DNA of 64,000 nucleotides from Actinomadura macrotermitis (lineage in GTDB: Bacteria; Actinomycetota; Actinomycetes; Streptosporangiales; Streptosporangiaceae): positions 186,001 through 250,000 of the forward strand of contig NZ_WEGH01000004.1 of assembly GCF_009604375.1 (NCBI RefSeq), given 5' to 3'. The position numbers were made by a program, and so were the translations under genes. The notes beneath the pieces were generated by a model. It had not been told where the DNA came from and ran no database searches. It saw only the letters and a list, made by a program, of their open reading frames with translations. The first letter of the stretch is position 1; each line of letters begins with the position of its first letter. Shown here one piece after another: positions 1 through 7,536 of the stretch.

Positions 1-1
1 G

Positions 2-1006
2 GCGGGCGTGTACGTCGCGCTCGGCCTCATGCTGTGGAGCGGCGCGGTGCCGCTCGCGGTGGCCGGCACCGCCGTGCTGGCGATCCGCGCCGGGCAGAGC
101 TCGCTCGCCAATCTGGTCTACGCGGTCAACCAGTGCTACGAGGAGGGCCTGTACTTCGGCGACTACCTGCGGCTGTGCGACAAGGCCGAGGCGCTCGCCC
201 CCGCCCGCCCGGCCGAGACCGCCACCGGCGAGCTGCCCGGCCGGTTCGACGAGATCGCGGTCCATGACGTCACCTTCACCTACCCCGGCGCGGAGAAGCG
301 CTCGCTGAACGGGATCTCGATGACGCTGCGGCGCGGCGAGGTCGTCGCCCTGGTCGGCGAGAACGGCTCGGGCAAGACCACCCTCGCCAAGATCATGGCG
401 GGCCTGTACGACCCCGACGGCGGTGAGGTGCGCTGGGACGGGGTGCCGCTGCGCACCGTCGCGCCCGAGCGGGTGTGGGAGCGGATCGCGGTGATCGCCC
501 AGGAGTACACGCACTGGCCGATGACCGCCGCGCAGAACATCACCATGGGCCGCGGCGGCGGGGACGGGGACGGGGAGGACGGCATGCTCACCGCGGCCCG
601 CGCGGCGGGCGCCGACGAGGTGGTGGCCGACCTGCCGCGCGGCTACCAGACGCTGCTGGACCGCCGGTTCGAGGGCGGCGCGGAGCTGTCGGGCGGCCAG
701 TGGCAGCGGCTGGCGGTCGCCCGCGGCTTCTTCCGCGACGCGCCGCTGCTGATCTGCGACGAGCCGACCGCCGCGCTCGACGCCCGCGCCGAGCACCACC
801 TGTTCGAGCGGATCCGGGCGCACGCCGACGGCCGCACCGTGCTGCTGATCACGCACCGCCTGGCCAGCGTCCGGCACGCCGACCGGATCTACGTGCTGGA
901 CGGCGGCAGGGTCATCGAGGAGGGCGACCACGCGAAGCTGATGGCGGCCGGCGGCCTGTACGCCGAGCTGTACTCCCTCCAGGCCGCCGCCTACCACGCC
1001 GCTTAG
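2..1006 (+). CDS. ABC exporter, permease tail plus ATPase domain (5' truncated)
   Basis: The reading frame is open to the left edge, so this is the 3' part of a longer gene; the GTG at 8 is only the first in-frame start-like codon. Numbering from it, residues 1-60 are the end of a transmembrane domain and the rest is a nucleotide-binding domain: Walker A GENGSGKTT (about 117-125), signature LSGGQ (227-231), Walker B LLICDEPTAALD with catalytic Glu about 252, and switch His in LLITHRLAS. Fused TMD-NBD half-transporters of this type export peptides, lipids or small molecules. The GGQWQR signature variant is common in actinomycete exporters linked to peptide natural products, but nothing visible here fixes the substrate. 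Its end overlaps the convergent AAA gene by 4 bases with no room for a terminator. Confidence 0.9.
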   Translation, partial: AGVYVALGLMLWSGAVPLAVAGTAVLAIRAGQSSLANLVYAVNQCYEEGLYFGDYLRLCDKAEALAPARPAETATGELPGRFDEIAVHDVTFTYPGAEKRSLNGISMTLRRGEVVALVGENGSGKTTLAKIMAGLYDPDGGEVRWDGVPLRTVAPERVWERIAVIAQEYTHWPMTAAQNITMGRGGGDGDGEDGMLTAARAAGADEVVADLPRGYQTLLDRRFEGGAELSGGQWQRLAVARGFFRDAPLLICDEPTAALDARAEHHLFERIRAHADGRTVLLITHRLASVRHADRIYVLDGGRVIEEGDHAKLMAAGGLYAELYSLQAAAYHAA

Positions 1007-4000
1007 AAGCCGAACTTGCGGGGCGTCCCCCTGGGCGGGGCCGGGGGGACGTCCTCGGGGAGCAGCAGGCGCACCGCGGCCGCCTTGTCGTGCTCGTCGT
1101 GCCAGGCGGGCGCCTGGGTGATCCGCAGCCCCTGCCGGGAGATGGCCTCCTCCAGGATGTTGCGGACCAGGCGGGCGTTGCCGAACGTCTCGTCGCGCTT
1201 CTCGGCGGCCAGCCGCGCGCGGACCGCGGCGAGCACCCCGTCGCCGAGGACGAAGCCCTTCTCCGCCGTCATCGCCACGAAGATCTCCAGCAGCCGGTCG
1301 TCGTCGTAGTCGGGGAAGCGCAGCGTGCGCGGGAACCGGCCGGCCAGGCCCTGGTTGGCGGCCAGGAACCCCTTCATCGGCTCCTCGTACCCGGCGACGA
1401 TCACCACCAGGTCGGCGCGGTGGCGCTCCATGAGCTGCACCAGCGCGTCGATCGCCTCCTGGCCGAAGTCGCGGCCGCCCGGGTCGCCGGGGGCCAGCGC
1501 GTAGGCCTCGTCGATGAACAGCACCCCGCCGAGCGCGCGCTCGACGGCCGCCTGCACCTTCGGCGCGGTCTGCCCGACGTACTCGCCGACGAGCTGGGCG
1601 CGGGTCACCTCGACCAGGTGCCCGGAGGCGAGCAGGCCGAGCTCGGCGTAGACGCCGGCCAGCAGCCGCGCCACCGTCGTCTTGGCGGTGCCGGGGTTGC
1701 CGACGAACACCATGTGCCGGGCCGGCGCCTGCGCGGGCAGGCCGGCCTCGCGCCGGTCGGGCTCGATGCGGGCGTCGGAGACCAGCCGCTGGATCTCCTC
1801 CTTGACCTCCTCCAGCCCGATCAGCCGATCGATCTCGGCGAGCGGGTCGCCGGCCGGCCGCTCGCGGGCCTGCAGCAGCGAGTCGGGGACGTCGGCGAGC
1901 AGGATCTCGTCCAGCCGCTCGGTCTCGTCGACGACGCCGTCGGCCAGCACCCGGCGGCCCTGCGCGGCCACCGCCCACTCCAGCAGCCCGGCGACCAGGC
2001 GGGCGTTGGCGACGCCGCGCTCGCGCGGCGCGGCGCGCAGCAGCGCCCCGACCTTCTCCGCGACGCCCTCGCCGAGCGCGTACCCGGCCTCGGCGGCGCC
2101 GCGCTGGAAGACCTGCACCAGCTCGCCGGCCGACAGGTCGGGGAAGCGGATCATCCGGGGGAACAGCGCGGCGAGGTCGGGGTGGGAGGCCAGCATCCCG
2201 TTCAGCTCGGCCTCCGGGCCGGTCAGCACGACCAGCAGGTCGCCGGGGTTGGCGTGCAGCGCGGCGAGCAGCGCGTCGATCACCTCGCGGGCGCGCGCGG
2301 GGTCGGCCGGGTCGGTGGCGTGCGCGTCGCGGACGACCAGCACCCCGCCGAGCGCGCGCTGCACGACCCGCCGCACCTTCAGCACGGTGTCGGAGGCGTA
2401 CTCCCCGAGCAGGTCGGCGCGGTCGGCCTCGACCAGGCGGCCCTCGGGCAGCACGCCGAGCGCGGCGTAGACGCGGCCGACGATCCCGGCGACGGTGCGG
2501 CGGCCGGTGCCGGGGTTGCCGGCGAACACCAGGTGGCCGGGCCGGGTGCCGGCCGCGGCCATGCCGGCCTCGCGGCGCAGGTGCACGGCCCTGGCCTCGG
2601 CGAACAGCTCCCGCACGGCGCGCTTGACCTGGTCCAGGCCGATCAGGCCGGCCAGCTCGTCCTCGGGGTCGCGGACGCCGCCGGCGGCGTGCTGCGGCAG
2701 GTCCGCGGTGGTGATCTCGGCGGCCTCGCTGTCGGCGCGGGTGAGCGCGGTCGCGGCGCACTGCGCGGCGAGCCGGTCGGCCAGGCGCGCGCCGCGCAGG
2801 TTGTCCACCGGCGGGGTGCGCGCGAGCAGCCGCCCGGCGGCGGCGGCGACCTCGGCCGAGACCGCCGCGCCGCGCGCGGCGGCGGCGCGGCGGAACAGCT
2901 CGGCGAACCCGGTCTCGGTGAAGTCGCGGGTGGCGGCGGTGTCGAACGCCCGCACCAGCGCCGGGTTGGCCTCGAACAGCCGCCGGTCGCCGCCGGGGCG
3001 GCAGAGCGCGACGACGTCCAGCGCGGGCGAGCGGGCCAGCAGGCGGCGCAGCTCCTCCGCGGCGGCCGGGCCGCACCGCTCGGCGGCGGCGAGGCGCTCC
3101 AGGTCGTCGACGACGAGCAGCAGCCGGCCCTCGACGCACTCGCGGACCCGGGCCTGCAGCCACAGCACCGCGTCGCTGACGGTGAGGGCCGCGAACACCT
3201 GGTCGGAGATCCACAGCGCGTCGCGGACGATGCCGCGCTCGGTGAGGACGCGCTGCGCCAGCTCGGCGGCGGTGCCCTTGCCGGTGCCCTCGGGGCCCGC
3301 CACCAGCAGCCGGACGGGCCGCTCCCCCGCCAGGCGCGCCGTCAGCGCGTCGTGCAGGGCGGCGGTCAGCTGCGGCTGCTCGACCAGGAACTCCCCCGCC
3401 GGCTCCGCGGGCTCCATGGGCTTCGCGGACTCGGGGCGGGGCTGCCCGGAGGCGGGGGCCGGCGCCTCGATGGCGCCCGGGTGCAGGATGCGCCGGTAGG
3501 TGAACAGGCGCCGCAGGTCGGCCTGGAAGTGGCGGACCGGCAGCGGGCTGCGCGGGCCGATCGCGGCGTCCGGCAGCCCCTTCACCGCGCCGAGGACGCG
3601 GTTGCCGAGGTCCAGCCAGGCGCGGCAGGCGTCGGCCTCCCCCGCGACCAGGCCGCGCGCCAGCCGGTCGCGCACCTCGCGCTGCCAGACCTCGGCGGCG
3701 AAGTCCCCGCGCAGCGCGCGCAGCCGCTCCTGCAGCGCGGTGTAGCCGCCGGTGCCGAGCGGGAGGGCCAGCTCGGCGGGCGCGACGGTGACGTCCATGG
3801 CGAGCAGCAGCCGGGCGAGGGCCGTCGTGAACGGCTCGTCCTCGCCGAGGGCGGCGGTGAGCCGCCCGTGCGCGGCGGCGAGGCCGGAGCAGGCCCAGCC
3901 GAGGTAGGACAGCGGCCCGGCCAGCTCGGGCAGCACCTGGACGGTCGCGTCGGGCAGCCCGGCCGTCCACACCTCGGCGAGCCGGTCGTGCGGGACGGCC

Positions 4001-4557
4001 AGGTCCTCACGCCGCAGGCCGGGGTCGGCGGCGCGGCGCTCGAACAGCTCCGCCAGCGCGGCGCGGCGCTCCTGCACCGGCTCCAGCCCGGCGAAGACCT
4101 CCAGGCACTCGCGGGCCAGCTCGTACATCACCGCGCGGCGCTCGGGGTCGTCGCCGGCGGGCTCGGGCAGCCAGAGGCCCGGCGGCCGCCACCGGCCGCC
4201 CTGGGTGAACCAGCCGAGCGGGTCGCGGACGGGTTTCTCGGGGGCGGCCAGGAAGTCGGACAGCACCTCGTAGTCGACGTCGCCGCGCGAGCCGCCGCGC
4301 AGCGCGGCCGCGCCGAGCAGGAACGTCAGCTGCGACCACAGCTCGGCGCCGACGGCGGTGGCGCCGCGGCCGTAGAAGTCCGACAGGCGCCGGACGAACA
4401 CGGCCGCGCGCCGGTCCCGGTCCAGCCCGACGGCCCGGCCGCGCAGCTCCTCGTAAAGGCCGTCCGGAACCCGCCACGGTCCGTGCGCGTACACGTCCAG
4501 GACGGGCTCGTCGGTCAGCAGCAGCTCGAGGTGTTCCGGCAGGCGGGGAGCATTCAC
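1003..4557 (-). CDS. CbbX/SpoVK-like AAA ATPase with three AAA modules
   Basis: About 1184 aa. I chose GTG 4557 because AAAAGGA lies 8 nt upstream; an in-frame ATG at 4695 has no such site. The first ~370 residues form an unrecognised helical domain, followed by a Pro/Ala linker. Module 1 has P-loop GPEGTGKGT (about 420) and Walker B LLLVVDD. Module 2 has GNPGTGRRT (about 678), with Arg in place of the catalytic Lys, and a degraded Walker B (VLVVRDAHA). Module 3 has intact GNPGTAKTT (about 951) and GVLFIDEAYAL (about 1010). Modules 2 and 3 belong to the CbbX/SpoVK/EccA branch, whose members remodel protein complexes as hexamers. The target is unknown. It is divergent from the STAS gene and convergent with the exporter. 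Confidence 0.88.
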   Translation of the reverse strand: MNAPRLPEHLELLLTDEPVLDVYAHGPWRVPDGLYEELRGRAVGLDRDRRAAVFVRRLSDFYGRGATAVGAELWSQLTFLLGAAALRGGSRGDVDYEVLSDFLAAPEKPVRDPLGWFTQGGRWRPPGLWLPEPAGDDPERRAVMYELARECLEVFAGLEPVQERRAALAELFERRAADPGLRREDLAVPHDRLAEVWTAGLPDATVQVLPELAGPLSYLGWACSGLAAAHGRLTAALGEDEPFTTALARLLLAMDVTVAPAELALPLGTGGYTALQERLRALRGDFAAEVWQREVRDRLARGLVAGEADACRAWLDLGNRVLGAVKGLPDAAIGPRSPLPVRHFQADLRRLFTYRRILHPGAIEAPAPASGQPRPESAKPMEPAEPAGEFLVEQPQLTAALHDALTARLAGERPVRLLVAGPEGTGKGTAAELAQRVLTERGIVRDALWISDQVFAALTVSDAVLWLQARVRECVEGRLLLVVDDLERLAAAERCGPAAAEELRRLLARSPALDVVALCRPGGDRRLFEANPALVRAFDTAATRDFTETGFAELFRRAAAARGAAVSAEVAAAAGRLLARTPPVDNLRGARLADRLAAQCAATALTRADSEAAEITTADLPQHAAGGVRDPEDELAGLIGLDQVKRAVRELFAEARAVHLRREAGMAAAGTRPGHLVFAGNPGTGRRTVAGIVGRVYAALGVLPEGRLVEADRADLLGEYASDTVLKVRRVVQRALGGVLVVRDAHATDPADPARAREVIDALLAALHANPGDLLVVLTGPEAELNGMLASHPDLAALFPRMIRFPDLSAGELVQVFQRGAAEAGYALGEGVAEKVGALLRAAPRERGVANARLVAGLLEWAVAAQGRRVLADGVVDETERLDEILLADVPDSLLQARERPAGDPLAEIDRLIGLEEVKEEIQRLVSDARIEPDRREAGLPAQAPARHMVFVGNPGTAKTTVARLLAGVYAELGLLASGHLVEVTRAQLVGEYVGQTAPKVQAAVERALGGVLFIDEAYALAPGDPGGRDFGQEAIDALVQLMERHRADLVVIVAGYEEPMKGFLAANQGLAGRFPRTLRFPDYDDDRLLEIFVAMTAEKGFVLGDGVLAAVRARLAAEKRDETFGNARLVRNILEEAISRQGLRITQAPAWHDEHDKAAAVRLLLPEDVPPAPPRGTPRKFGF

Positions 4558-4660
4558 CGGGAATGTCCTTTTCAGCGAAGGAGCGTCGGCGTACGGGTCT
4601 GCCCAGCACCCTATGGCGCGGCCCCGACCGGGCACATCCCTTCCCGGCACGCCGCACGGG

Positions 4661-4689
4661 TTGGCAGACGGGCGTTCCTCGGCAATAGT
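4661..4689 (+). promoter_or_regulatory. candidate promoter of the STAS gene
   Basis: TTGGCA at 4661-4666 and AATAGT at 4684-4689 are separated by 17 bp, giving a start near 4696, about 60 nt before the STAS GTG codon. Match to the housekeeping consensus is moderate. Confidence 0.4.
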
Positions 4690-4754
4690 TGTCATAAGGA
4701 AAACGTCTGCCGGTCCCCTCCGCGGAGACGCCCCGGCAGGAAGAGGGATACCCT

Positions 4755-5093
4755 GTGCGACCTCTCGAGCTCACCACCCGCGCCCACGCCGGACGGGCCC
4801 TGGTCCGGCTGCGCGGTGAACTCGACGCCGCCGGCTCGCAGGAGCTGCAGCGGTGCCTGCGCTCGGCCCGCCGCGACCACGGCGAGAACCTGGTCCTCGA
4901 CCTGGCCGATCTGGAGTACATGGACGCGATCGGCCTGTCGGTCCTGGTCGGCTGCTACAAGGACGTCACCGCCGCGGGCGGCAGCCTCACCCTCGCCGGG
5001 CCGCGGCCGGTGGTGCGCCGCACCCTGGAGGTCACCGGCCTGAACCGCCGGATGACGGTGGTCGGGACGCTGGACGAGGCGCTCGCCACCTGA
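4755..5093 (+). CDS. STAS-domain anti-anti-sigma factor homologue lacking the phospho-Ser
   Basis: 112 aa single STAS domain; GTG start preceded by AGGAAGAGGG. Family members (SpoIIAA, RsbV) bind an anti-sigma kinase and are switched off by phosphorylation of the second Ser in a D-S-S-G-L motif. Here that segment reads YMDAIGLSVLVG, with Ala-Ile replacing Ser-Ser, so this switch residue is absent. The protein may be constitutively in the unphosphorylated-like state or may have left the partner-switching role. No anti-sigma kinase or sigma factor gene is adjacent. It is followed by a strong hairpin shared with the convergent SGNH gene. Confidence 0.85.
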   Translation: MRPLELTTRAHAGRALVRLRGELDAAGSQELQRCLRSARRDHGENLVLDLADLEYMDAIGLSVLVGCYKDVTAAGGSLTLAGPRPVVRRTLEVTGLNRRMTVVGTLDEALAT

Positions 5094-5106
5094 CCGGTCC
5101 CCGGAC

Positions 5107-5146
5107 GCGGCGGCCTGCGGCGACCCCCGACGCCGCGGGCCGCCGC
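5107..5146. terminator. bidirectional hairpin terminator
   Basis: A 16-bp stem (one G-U pair in the transcript) with arms 5107-5122 and 5131-5146 and an 8-nt loop lies between two convergent genes ending at 5093 and 5169. There is no T tract, as is common in high-GC actinomycetes. Confidence 0.7.
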
Positions 5147-5168
5147 CCCGTCCTCCGGGGCCCGCGCC

Positions 5169-5948
5169 CTAGAGCGGGAGGGCCGTCGGGCGCTTCGGGG
5201 CGCGGCCGTCGCCGGACGAGCGGCCCCGCGCGCGCCGCCCGATCCACGGCAGCAGGTAGGTGCGCGCCCAGTGGATGTCCTCGCGGCGCAGCGTCAGCCA
5301 GTCGGCGGGCGCCTCCAGCGGCGGCCACGGCTCGCGCCAGCTCTGCGCGGCCGGGACGCCGAGGGCCTCGGCCACCCGCAGCGCCATCCGCCGGTGCCCC
5401 TCGGCCGACAGGTGCAGCCGGTCCTCCGACCAGGCGCGCGGGTCGTAGAACGCCGTGGACGACCACAGGTCGACCACGTGGCAGCCGCGCCGGTCGGCGA
5501 TGGCCCGCAGGTGCATGTTGTAGGTCGCGGCCTTGCCGCGGATGCGGTGGCCCGAGCGCAGGCTGCGGGTGTCGAAGCCGGTGAACAGCACCACCTCGGC
5601 TCCGCCGCCGCGCAGCCGCCGCACCGCGTCGTCGAACAGCACCGCGAGGGCGTCGGGGTCGGCGCCCGGGCGGATCATGTCGTTGCCGCCGGCGCACAGC
5701 GTCACCAGGTCGGGCGCCAGCTCCAGCGCGGCCGGCACCTGGTCCTCGGCGATCTGGCGCAGCAGCTTGCCGCGCACCGCAAGGTTGGCGTACCGCAGGC
5801 CGGGACGGACCTGCGCCAGGTGCTCGGCGAGCCGGTCGGCCCATCCCCGGAAGGCGTCCGGCGCGCCTGCGGGGTCGGGGTCGTTCATGCCCTCGGTGAA
5901 GCTGTCGCCGAGGGCGACGAAAGTGTCGATCTTCTCCAGGTCGAGCAT
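5169..5948 (-). CDS. SGNH/GDSL-family hydrolase
   Basis: 259 aa from the ATG at 5948, which has GGGGA 6 nt upstream; GTG 5981 is an in-frame alternative adding 11 residues. SGNH blocks are complete: GDSFTEG (14-20, nucleophile Ser16), conserved Gly in the block II region, GGND (87-90) and catalytic D176/H179 in SEDRLHLSAEGH. No signal peptide or membrane segment is visible, so a cytoplasmic esterase, lipase or thioesterase is likely. The substrate cannot be read from sequence. It sits alone between the STAS gene and the conservon; the same family occurs widely in actinomycetes as single-gene units. Confidence 0.88.
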   Translation of the reverse strand: MLDLEKIDTFVALGDSFTEGMNDPDPAGAPDAFRGWADRLAEHLAQVRPGLRYANLAVRGKLLRQIAEDQVPAALELAPDLVTLCAGGNDMIRPGADPDALAVLFDDAVRRLRGGGAEVVLFTGFDTRSLRSGHRIRGKAATYNMHLRAIADRRGCHVVDLWSSTAFYDPRAWSEDRLHLSAEGHRRMALRVAEALGVPAAQSWREPWPPLEAPADWLTLRREDIHWARTYLLPWIGRRARGRSSGDGRAPKRPTALPL

Positions 5949-6051
5949 CGGGGTCCCCAGGACGGGTCTATGGTCGGTCACGGGGATTTATCATGCATCC
6001 TGCACACATGCCTACGCGACCGTAAGATCCGTTCCCGGCCCGGGGCCCGGG

Positions 6052-6669
6052 TCAGCCCCGCTGCGCGGCCATCCCGCCCGGCGGCGCGGTCTGCACCGTC
6101 ATCGCGTGCTGCACCAGCGTGATCAGCACCGACTTGGTCGACTCGCGGCTGCGCGCGTCGCACTCCACGATCGGCACGTAGGGGCTGATCGACAGCGCCT
6201 CGCGGATGTCCTCCACCGCGTACTGGAACTCCCCGTGGAAGCCGTTGACGCCGACCACGAAGGGCAGCCCGAGCTCCTCGAAGTAGTCCACCGCGGCGAA
6301 GCAGTCGGCCAGGCGCCGGGTGTCGACCAGCACCACCGCGCCGATCGCGCCCTTGACCAGGTCGTCCCACATGAACCAGAACCGGTGCTGCCCGGGGGTG
6401 CCGAACAGGTACAGGATCAGCTCGCGGTCCAGCGAGACGCGGCCGAAGTCCATCGCGACCGTGGTGGTCGTCTTGTCCGGGACCGCCGACAGGTCGTCGA
6501 CCTCGGCGCTCGCCGCGGTCATCACCGCCTCGGTGGTCAGCGGCATGATCTCCGACACCGACCCGACGAAGGTGGTCTTGCCGACGCCGAAGCCGCCACC
6601 CACGACGATCTTGACCGAAGTGAGCTCGGGGTCCGGCCCGGCGGCCCGGTCAGAGCTTGCGTAGTCCAC
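6052..6669 (-). CDS. cvnD: conservon Ras-like GTPase CvnD
   Basis: 205 aa small GTPase, last gene of the cvnABCD operon. P-loop GGGFGVGKT at 24-32, then DFGRV and FGTPGQ (G3, Walker B-like). The base-recognition motif is the degenerate GVNGFHG usual in this actinobacterial family rather than NKxD. CvnD acts with the roadblock and DUF742 proteins downstream of the CvnA sensor kinase in a membrane-associated complex likened to a G-protein-coupled system. Its start overlaps cvnC by 20 bases, indicating translational coupling. Confidence 0.93.
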   Translation of the reverse strand: MDYASSDRAAGPDPELTSVKIVVGGGFGVGKTTFVGSVSEIMPLTTEAVMTAASAEVDDLSAVPDKTTTTVAMDFGRVSLDRELILYLFGTPGQHRFWFMWDDLVKGAIGAVVLVDTRRLADCFAAVDYFEELGLPFVVGVNGFHGEFQYAVEDIREALSISPYVPIVECDARSRESTKSVLITLVQHAMTVQTAPPGGMAAQRG

Positions 6670-7066
6670 TCAGAACCCTTTCCAGCAGGCGGAGGTCCGG
6701 CTGCGTACCGGTGGGACGCGACTGGTGCAACCGCAGCAGTCCCTCAAGAGCCATGTCGGCGACCAGGACCCGGGCCACCCCGAGCGGCAGCCGCAGCAGC
6801 GCCGACACCTCGGCGACCGAGCGGGCCGACCGGCACAGGTCCATGATCGCCCGGTATTCGGGCGTCAGCCCGGCGACGTCGCGCGGCGGCTGCGGCACGG
6901 TGGAGACCAGCGCCTCGATCGCCAGGTCGTACCGGGGCTTGGTGCGCCCGCCGGTGACGGCGTACGGGCGCACCAGGGAACTGGCCGCCGGCTCCTCCGG
7001 CACGCCCTGCCCCGCACCCGGATCGCCCGGCCATCCGGGCCCGTAATGCCTGCCTCGCTCCACCAC
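6650..7066 (-). CDS. cvnC: conservon DUF742 protein CvnC
   Basis: 138 aa. The signature VRPYAVTGGRT of DUF742 lies near residue 32, followed by a winged-helix-like region (CRSARSVAEVSALL and LPLGVARVLVADM) and an LL-rich C terminus typical of CvnC. It bridges CvnB and CvnD in the conservon complex by family knowledge. It sits 26 bp after cvnB and overlaps cvnD. Confidence 0.92.
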   Translation of the reverse strand: MVERGRHYGPGWPGDPGAGQGVPEEPAASSLVRPYAVTGGRTKPRYDLAIEALVSTVPQPPRDVAGLTPEYRAIMDLCRSARSVAEVSALLRLPLGVARVLVADMALEGLLRLHQSRPTGTQPDLRLLERVLSGLRKL

Positions 7067-7092
7067 GCCGACCTCCGCCGGAATCAGTCAGT

Positions 7093-7536
7093 TCAGTAAC
7101 GGGCCGGGCCGGCGCCCATCTCGGTCACCGGCGGATAGGGCGGCTGCTCCAGCCCGCCGCGCAGCGCGGGCGTCAGCACCCGGCCGACCCGCTCGACCAG
7201 CAGCGTCATCTCGTAGGCGACGAGGCCGAGGTCGCAGTCGGGCGCGGCCAGCACCGCGAACACCGAGCCGTTGGCGATGGACATCACGAACAGCAGCCCG
7301 CGGTCCATCTCCACGACGGTCTGGTTCACCCCGCCCGCGTCGAAGATCTTCGCGGCGCCCTGGGTGAGGCTCATCAGCCCCGAGGCGATCGCCGACAGCT
7401 GGTCGGCGCGCTCGGGCGGGAACCCGGCCGAGTAGGCCATCGGCAGGCCGTCGGAGGAGACCACCACGGCGTGCGCGACCTTGGGAACCCGGTCCGCGAA
7501 GTTGGTGACCAACCAGTTGAGATCCTGCCCGTTCAC
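7093..7536 (-). CDS. cvnB: conservon roadblock/LC7 protein CvnB
   Basis: 147 aa roadblock/LC7 fold (DLNWLVTNFADRVPKV, VVVSSDGLPMAYS, LSAIASGLMSLTQGAA). In MglB-like systems such proteins regulate the partner Ras-like GTPase, here CvnD. The ATG overlaps the cvnA stop by 4 bases, so the kinase and CvnB are translationally coupled. Confidence 0.93.
   Translation of the reverse strand: MNGQDLNWLVTNFADRVPKVAHAVVVSSDGLPMAYSAGFPPERADQLSAIASGLMSLTQGAAKIFDAGGVNQTVVEMDRGLLFVMSIANGSVFAVLAAPDCDLGLVAYEMTLLVERVGRVLTPALRGGLEQPPYPPVTEMGAGPARY

Noticed and set aside
475..5043. Very long plus-strand frame antisense to the AAA gene
   Set aside because: Gly/Gln/Arg-rich translation without domains; a mirror of strong GC3 bias in the AAA gene on the other strand.
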